From Bacteroidales bacterium (GTDB lineage Bacteria > Bacteroidota > Bacteroidia > Bacteroidales > UBA1556), in NCBI GenBank assembly GCA_029935325.1, contig JAOZKO010000081.1, positions 1-10,147 of the forward strand: a DNA stretch of 10,147 nt. The letters are read 5' to 3'. The translations under genes and the position numbers were made by a program. This document shows, piece after piece, positions 7,501 to 10,147 of this stretch (position 1 is the first letter of the stretch; each line of letters opens with the position of its first letter). Below the pieces are notes generated by a model. The model worked only from the letters and a program-made list of their open reading frames with translations. It ran no database searches and had not been told where the DNA came from.

Positions 7501-9105
7501 ATAATCTGTTTCTCCTTGATATGCTAAAACATAGGTTCTAACATTCTCTTTTACAATTACGTAATGCTCGTCAGTATTATATAATAGGAAGCCTTTTGAA
7601 GCAAGATTTAGCAAGAAAGCGATAGTAGAACTTTTTCCCATATTCATATACGCACCAAAATCCTCAGCATAAAACTCATTAAATCCCCTCTTCTCTGTAA
7701 ATTTATATACAGCATAAACAGGGTTAACCCTGTCTAATCCTTGAAGTCGTTCGTAACGAGCACTAGAAAATAAGTTTACAGATTCGAAATAGGCTTTGCT
7801 CTCAATTCCCTTCTGCTGAATTGATTTCATATCAATATAATCTTCTCCAATTTTCCAATTAAGCTCTTCAACGTATAAATCTATTTTATGATAACTATCG
7901 AAGAATGGTGTTTTAGATAATCCTTCATCTTTTCTATAGATTGAAAGGTTTCTCTTTTCATTGGAATAATAAAGACTTAATCCGGGGTGATAAATTGAAT
8001 CCACTGATTTTTCACCAGTGATACTATCAACGCTTTCGAGGTAAATAGTAACGGTAACTTTTTCTGAGAGGATTTTATTTTTCTCTATTACAAATGTTTG
8101 GGCTCCTGCCCACACAAAATTAGTCCCATTATGCTTAAAAATAAAATAGGCCATTTCCTTCCCCTCTCCACTTCCTACTACTCTCAACCCTTGAAGGGTG
8201 TATCCACCTTTATAATCTATATCTGGATATACATCTTTCATCAATAAATCGTGGCGATATGAAGTAAAAGATGGATAGGTAACATTCTTTTTAGGTGTAG
8301 AATACCCAAATTTATCGCGATATTTTCCAACCAAAGGAAAATCAAACTTACGTCGATCGTAAAAAACAACAGAATCAGCACGCCATAGGTTTGTTTTTAA
8401 ATCTATTTTATAAGACTTAAGAAAAGCAAAAACCAAATTCGTATCCACTCCTACTCGATTCCAAAACACCTTACCACCTTGTCCTACCCACCTAGCTTTA
8501 AGGGGGTAATATTTACCAGTAGTTCTTAGTATATAAGATGAATCCTTGCTTGTAAAACCCGTAAGGTCCACTGTATTAAAAACAAAAACAGGATTATGAC
8601 CATCCTCTTCTATTTTCATTTTACCGTGGCTTAATTTCCATACTTTTTTAGATTTATCGAAGATATAGTGATGCTTGAAAAACAAAATCGAATGCTGAAA
8701 ATACTGATGCAAATATGCAGATCGTTTTCTCTTTACATAATACTCTATGGACTTTAGCCAATCTTCAAAATTATCAGCATTATCGGTATCGCGATGAATT
8801 GCAAGAATTGTACTTATAAAATATTCAAAAGTTGGATTTGCTCGATATCTGTTAAGAGTCATCATATTCGACATCCTAATAATCTTCTTTTTTACACCAT
8901 CGGACAAAGTATCACTTTGCCAAAAAGCACCAAACTCCAACATAGTAATCTCTAATATTTTCTTCTTATCTTTAGATACCTTCATAGTCATGAACTCCTC
9001 AAGTTCAGAAGGATATTTATCAATATAATTGGAAAATTCGTAAGCCTTTTGTGCTTGAGTCTGCCATGCAAAAAACAGAAAAATAAAAAGTAAAATATTA
9101 CGCAT
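4537..9105 (-). CDS. Very large exported protein of unknown function, beta-rich
   Basis: I cannot assign a function to this 1522-residue protein. A cleavable Sec signal peptide is clear: basic MRN, hydrophobic core ILLFIFLFFAW, likely cut after TQA (about residue 18). The mature start has no cysteine, so it is not a lipoprotein, and no further membrane helix is evident, so periplasmic or outer-membrane-associated location is likely. Residues 19-150 look alpha-helical and charged. Most of 170-1480 alternates short polar/hydrophobic segments typical of beta structure. Stretches such as GRFDLYATGCYFSYDKFELELP (602-623, in two parts: strand, then strand) and VATGVPRIFVADAAIVPG (1039-1056) loosely recall LptA/OstA-like beta-jellyroll repeats. 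A conserved-looking C-terminal domain (about 1388-1480) precedes a Lys-rich linker (1486-1500) and a basic tail. No typical T9SS C-terminal sorting signal is apparent. It starts 25 nt after prmA and ends 6 nt before the aminotransferase, so it is probably in the same transcript. Confidence 0.9.
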   Translation of the reverse strand: MRNILLFIFLFFAWQTQAQKAYEFSNYIDKYPSELEEFMTMKVSKDKKKILEITMLEFGAFWQSDTLSDGVKKKIIRMSNMMTLNRYRANPTFEYFISTILAIHRDTDNADNFEDWLKSIEYYVKRKRSAYLHQYFQHSILFFKHHYIFDKSKKVWKLSHGKMKIEEDGHNPVFVFNTVDLTGFTSKDSSYILRTTGKYYPLKARWVGQGGKVFWNRVGVDTNLVFAFLKSYKIDLKTNLWRADSVVFYDRRKFDFPLVGKYRDKFGYSTPKKNVTYPSFTSYRHDLLMKDVYPDIDYKGGYTLQGLRVVGSGEGKEMAYFIFKHNGTNFVWAGAQTFVIEKNKILSEKVTVTIYLESVDSITGEKSVDSIYHPGLSLYYSNEKRNLSIYRKDEGLSKTPFFDSYHKIDLYVEELNWKIGEDYIDMKSIQQKGIESKAYFESVNLFSSARYERLQGLDRVNPVYAVYKFTEKRGFNEFYAEDFGAYMNMGKSSTIAFLLNLASKGFLLYNTDEHYVIVKENVRTYVLAYQGETDYDVISFNSRTNGAIPNASLNLRNNDIIIQGVRTVFLSDSQDVRIYPKRGRVELKKNRDFRFDGKIMAGRFDLYATGCYFSYDKFELELPSIDSLSFKVEAFEENDYGERPLVRVKTVIEDLKGNILIDQPNNKSGRESFPEYPILNSKTKSYVYYDKASIFNKIYSRDKFYYHLESFQIDSLDDFKTEGLQFDGYLASAGIFSDIDEPLMVQDDYSLGLKTTTGIAGYGIYGGKGRFTDTIQLSNLGLRGSGNIEYLTSTSYSTDFIFFPDSTNALLSAYEIEEVKSGKEFPPVIGTNVQLHWDPYNDLMETNTTIDEEPFEMYTTEATMLGLLALRPQGLDGDGGIFVKNAEMESKIFKFKNRNYSSDSCIFKLKTFIDTEIDELESLEETEKYAYETEDMFKAFIDFDERKGEFESTTGIKAVFFAENMYKCYMDKFTWYMDEDKTEVSSSEDPMATVEGKTLREQVDLDLNGTKFISTHPAQDSLSFLSKHAVYYQRKKLIVATGVPRIFVADAAIVPGENAIKIHVKADMEDIVDAELLVNKESKYHLLYNGSFKIKGKRSYSGRALYDYKDEDGTIQNIFFGKIEVDTAGFTYANAEIEKSANFTLSKAFDFSGNVSMIGAEKYMTYSGGTSISHTCDTLERQQFRFVAKIDPVNIRIPIGEELKSIDGTSMFSGLKAKKVNGRVYSSFLDNKGSKTDNIVMQSFGFLMYDKISKEYRIASEDKLAQRSLPGNYLSLAKRNCSVYGEGKMDLAFNTGHIQADAYGKARYFSKEDSSTFDVSIPLDFFFNDKAMELFVAALNYKMDLDAVNLEGDIYGIMLGNMLGAERADEIMGKIVTNGGEHRKIPKELIKTIFISDVKMKYNPRTRSFVSTGPIGIASVGKEQVLKYVDGKLEIQNKSGTYKITLAIDLGNKEYYYFQFKGNATSGQLFVYSSSVEFNTIIKETKPDDKKAKASGKEPKFSYRAAGATAFKKFLRTMKMKE

Positions 9106-9130
9106 GATTATATTTTTTTAAAATTTTATA

Positions 9131-9964
9131 CTAATTCATCTTCCATATTCCTGCCACCCAGCTACGATCGATGGTATGACTTTGATAAACTAAACCATAT
9201 TTTTCAGCCTCTTCGCTAAGTATTGGAATATCTTCCTTATAGAACCCACTTAATAACAATAAATTGCCAGAAGATAAACAAGAGGCATATTTTTTCAAAT
9301 CATTAAGAAGTATATTTCTATTAATATTTGCAATTACTAAATCATAGGATCTACCTTTTAGCAATTCTGCATCACCAAGCTCAACGGTAATATTATCAAT
9401 ATTATTTCTGCTAACATTCTCTACAGCATTATTATAAGCCCATTCATCGTTATCAATTGCATCAATATGTTTTGCCCCTCGCATTGATGCTAATATGGCA
9501 AGAACAGCAGTTCCACTACCCATATCTAGAATCTCTAGGCCTTGCATATCAAGCTCAGCTATATAATTTATCATCTGTGCAGTTGTAGCATGATGCGCAG
9601 TACCAAACGACATTTTTGGCTCAATAATTATCTCATATTCTACAGCTTCAAAATCTTTGTGGAAAGGCGCACGAATAGCTACTTTATTATTTATTACAAC
9701 TGGCGGATAGTTTTCCTCCCATTTGGCATTCCAGTTTTGCTCAGCAATGGTTTGAAAATTATAATCTAATTTAAAACCCTCTAAGTGATGGATAGATAAA
9801 TCGTTAAACTGATTTTCATCAAATAATTTTGATTGAATATAAGCCTTAAGTTCACTATCAGTTTCGTCAAAACTTTCAAAACCAATTTCTGCTAACTCTG
9901 CAATTAATATTTCATTGCCTGGTTCTTGGGGAGTTATTTTACAATTTAATTCAATATATTCCAT
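9131..9964 (-). CDS. prmA: Ribosomal protein L11 methyltransferase
   Basis: PrmA uses S-adenosylmethionine to methylate ribosomal protein L11 in the cytoplasm. The 277-residue protein has an N-terminal substrate-recognition domain (about 1-70), a linker with NWNAKWEENYPPVVI (77-91), and a Rossmann-type methyltransferase domain. SAM motif I reads EILDMGSGTAVLAILA (144-159), followed by the acidic loop AIDNDEWA (169-176) and the ANINRNILL motif (212-220). The family signature usually written GTGxHxTT appears here as GTAHHATT (121-128), and motif I also has Ala where Gly is usual. The start (MEYIELNCKI) matches the usual N-terminal strand. It is the first gene of the compact minus-strand cluster. 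The family assignment is firm; the two Gly-to-Ala differences might affect SAM binding but could be lineage variants. Confidence 0.94.
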   Translation of the reverse strand: MEYIELNCKITPQEPGNEILIAELAEIGFESFDETDSELKAYIQSKLFDENQFNDLSIHHLEGFKLDYNFQTIAEQNWNAKWEENYPPVVINNKVAIRAPFHKDFEAVEYEIIIEPKMSFGTAHHATTAQMINYIAELDMQGLEILDMGSGTAVLAILASMRGAKHIDAIDNDEWAYNNAVENVSRNNIDNITVELGDAELLKGRSYDLVIANINRNILLNDLKKYASCLSSGNLLLLSGFYKEDIPILSEEAEKYGLVYQSHTIDRSWVAGIWKMN

Positions 9965-9968
9965 ATGC

Positions 9969-9976
9969 CAAAAATA
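9969..9976 (-). promoter_or_regulatory. Possible -7 box immediately upstream of prmA
   Basis: TATTTTTG on the minus strand fits the Bacteroidota -7 consensus TAnnTTTG, but it ends only 4 nt before the prmA ATG (9964). If real, transcription would start at or next to the start codon, giving a leaderless message. No TTG/TTTG -33 box lies 17-23 nt upstream, and the region is very A/T-rich, so a chance match is likely. Confidence 0.2.
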
Positions 9977-10048
9977 ATGGATTTTTTAGAAGTATGTATT
10001 GTTTTAATTTTTTTTAATTCATGGGATATTAACAGTTGTTTCTTTCTG

Positions 10049-10147
10049 AAGAACCGTTGCTCTGCGAGGAGGAACGATACTAGTATTATCCTAAAGAACC
10101 GTGATTCTGCGAGGAGGAACGATACAAGGATTGTGCTAAAGAACCAT
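10049..10147. repeat. Imperfect 45-bp tandem repeat, 2.2 copies, continuing off the window
   Basis: Units begin with AAGAACC at 10049, 10094 and 10139, exactly 45 bp apart. The two complete units match at 38 of 45 positions and share an identical 20-bp core, TCTGCGAGGAGGAACGATAC, at 10061-10080 and 10106-10125. The third copy is cut after 9 bases by the window edge. The core resembles the CATTCTGCGAGGAGGAACGA-type intergenic repeats I recall from Bacteroidota genomes. That link is from memory, not a search. No strong palindrome is visible within a unit. The array lies upstream of prmA, after an 84-bp A/T-rich spacer with no gene. Confidence 0.85.

Noticed and set aside
9106..9130. Separate promoter for the giant gene in the gap after prmA.
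   Set aside because: The 25-nt gap is purely A/T-rich with no TAnnTTTG box; read-through from prmA is the simpler reading.
10022..10147. Open plus-strand frame through the 45-bp repeats (15-residue repeat with RNRDSARRNDTR-like units).
   Set aside because: The 45-bp period keeps the frame open automatically. No in-frame ATG precedes it in the window (the ATG at 10021 is out of frame and stops after three codons), and the composition looks like translated repeat DNA rather than a protein.

Overview
This window most likely comes from a low-GC member of the Bacteroidota, perhaps a marine Marinilabiliales-type organism (inference). The DNA is strongly AT-rich. Start codons are preceded by A/T-rich stretches rather than purine-rich Shine-Dalgarno sites. 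A Bacteroidota-style -7 box (TAnnTTTG) occurs in an intergenic region, PrmA has a Bacteroidota-like layout, and the largest gene looks like a lineage-restricted exported protein. All six genes lie on the minus strand, so transcription runs from high to low coordinates.

The right end (10049-10147) holds 2.2 copies of an imperfect 45-bp tandem repeat that runs off the window. A short A/T-rich leader (9965-10048) then precedes a compact four-gene cluster: prmA (ribosomal protein L11 methyltransferase), a 1522-residue exported protein of unknown function, a DegT/DnrJ/EryC1/StrS-family sugar aminotransferase, and a PglC/WcaJ-like initiating sugar-phosphate transferase. The gaps are 25 nt, 6 nt and a 1-nt overlap, so co-transcription and translational coupling are likely. 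The last two genes look like a small module that makes an amino sugar nucleotide and loads its sugar phosphate onto a lipid carrier. The dehydratase, acetyltransferase and later glycosyltransferases are not in the window.

A 260-bp intergenic region (2442-2701) follows. It has a run of degenerate 8-bp repeats and a plausible promoter facing the second cluster. That cluster has a MacA/HlyD-type periplasmic adaptor directly abutting (TAAATG) a MacB/FtsX-type ABC permease, which is cut off by the left edge. Together they suggest a tripartite MacAB-like export system whose ATPase, and perhaps outer-membrane channel, lie beyond the left edge.

I see no RNA genes, CRISPR array, insertion sequence or convincing terminator. 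The most notable unexplained element is the 1522-residue exported protein and its tight coupling to the amino-sugar pair. Next are the two repeat elements, which look like Bacteroidota intergenic repeats.
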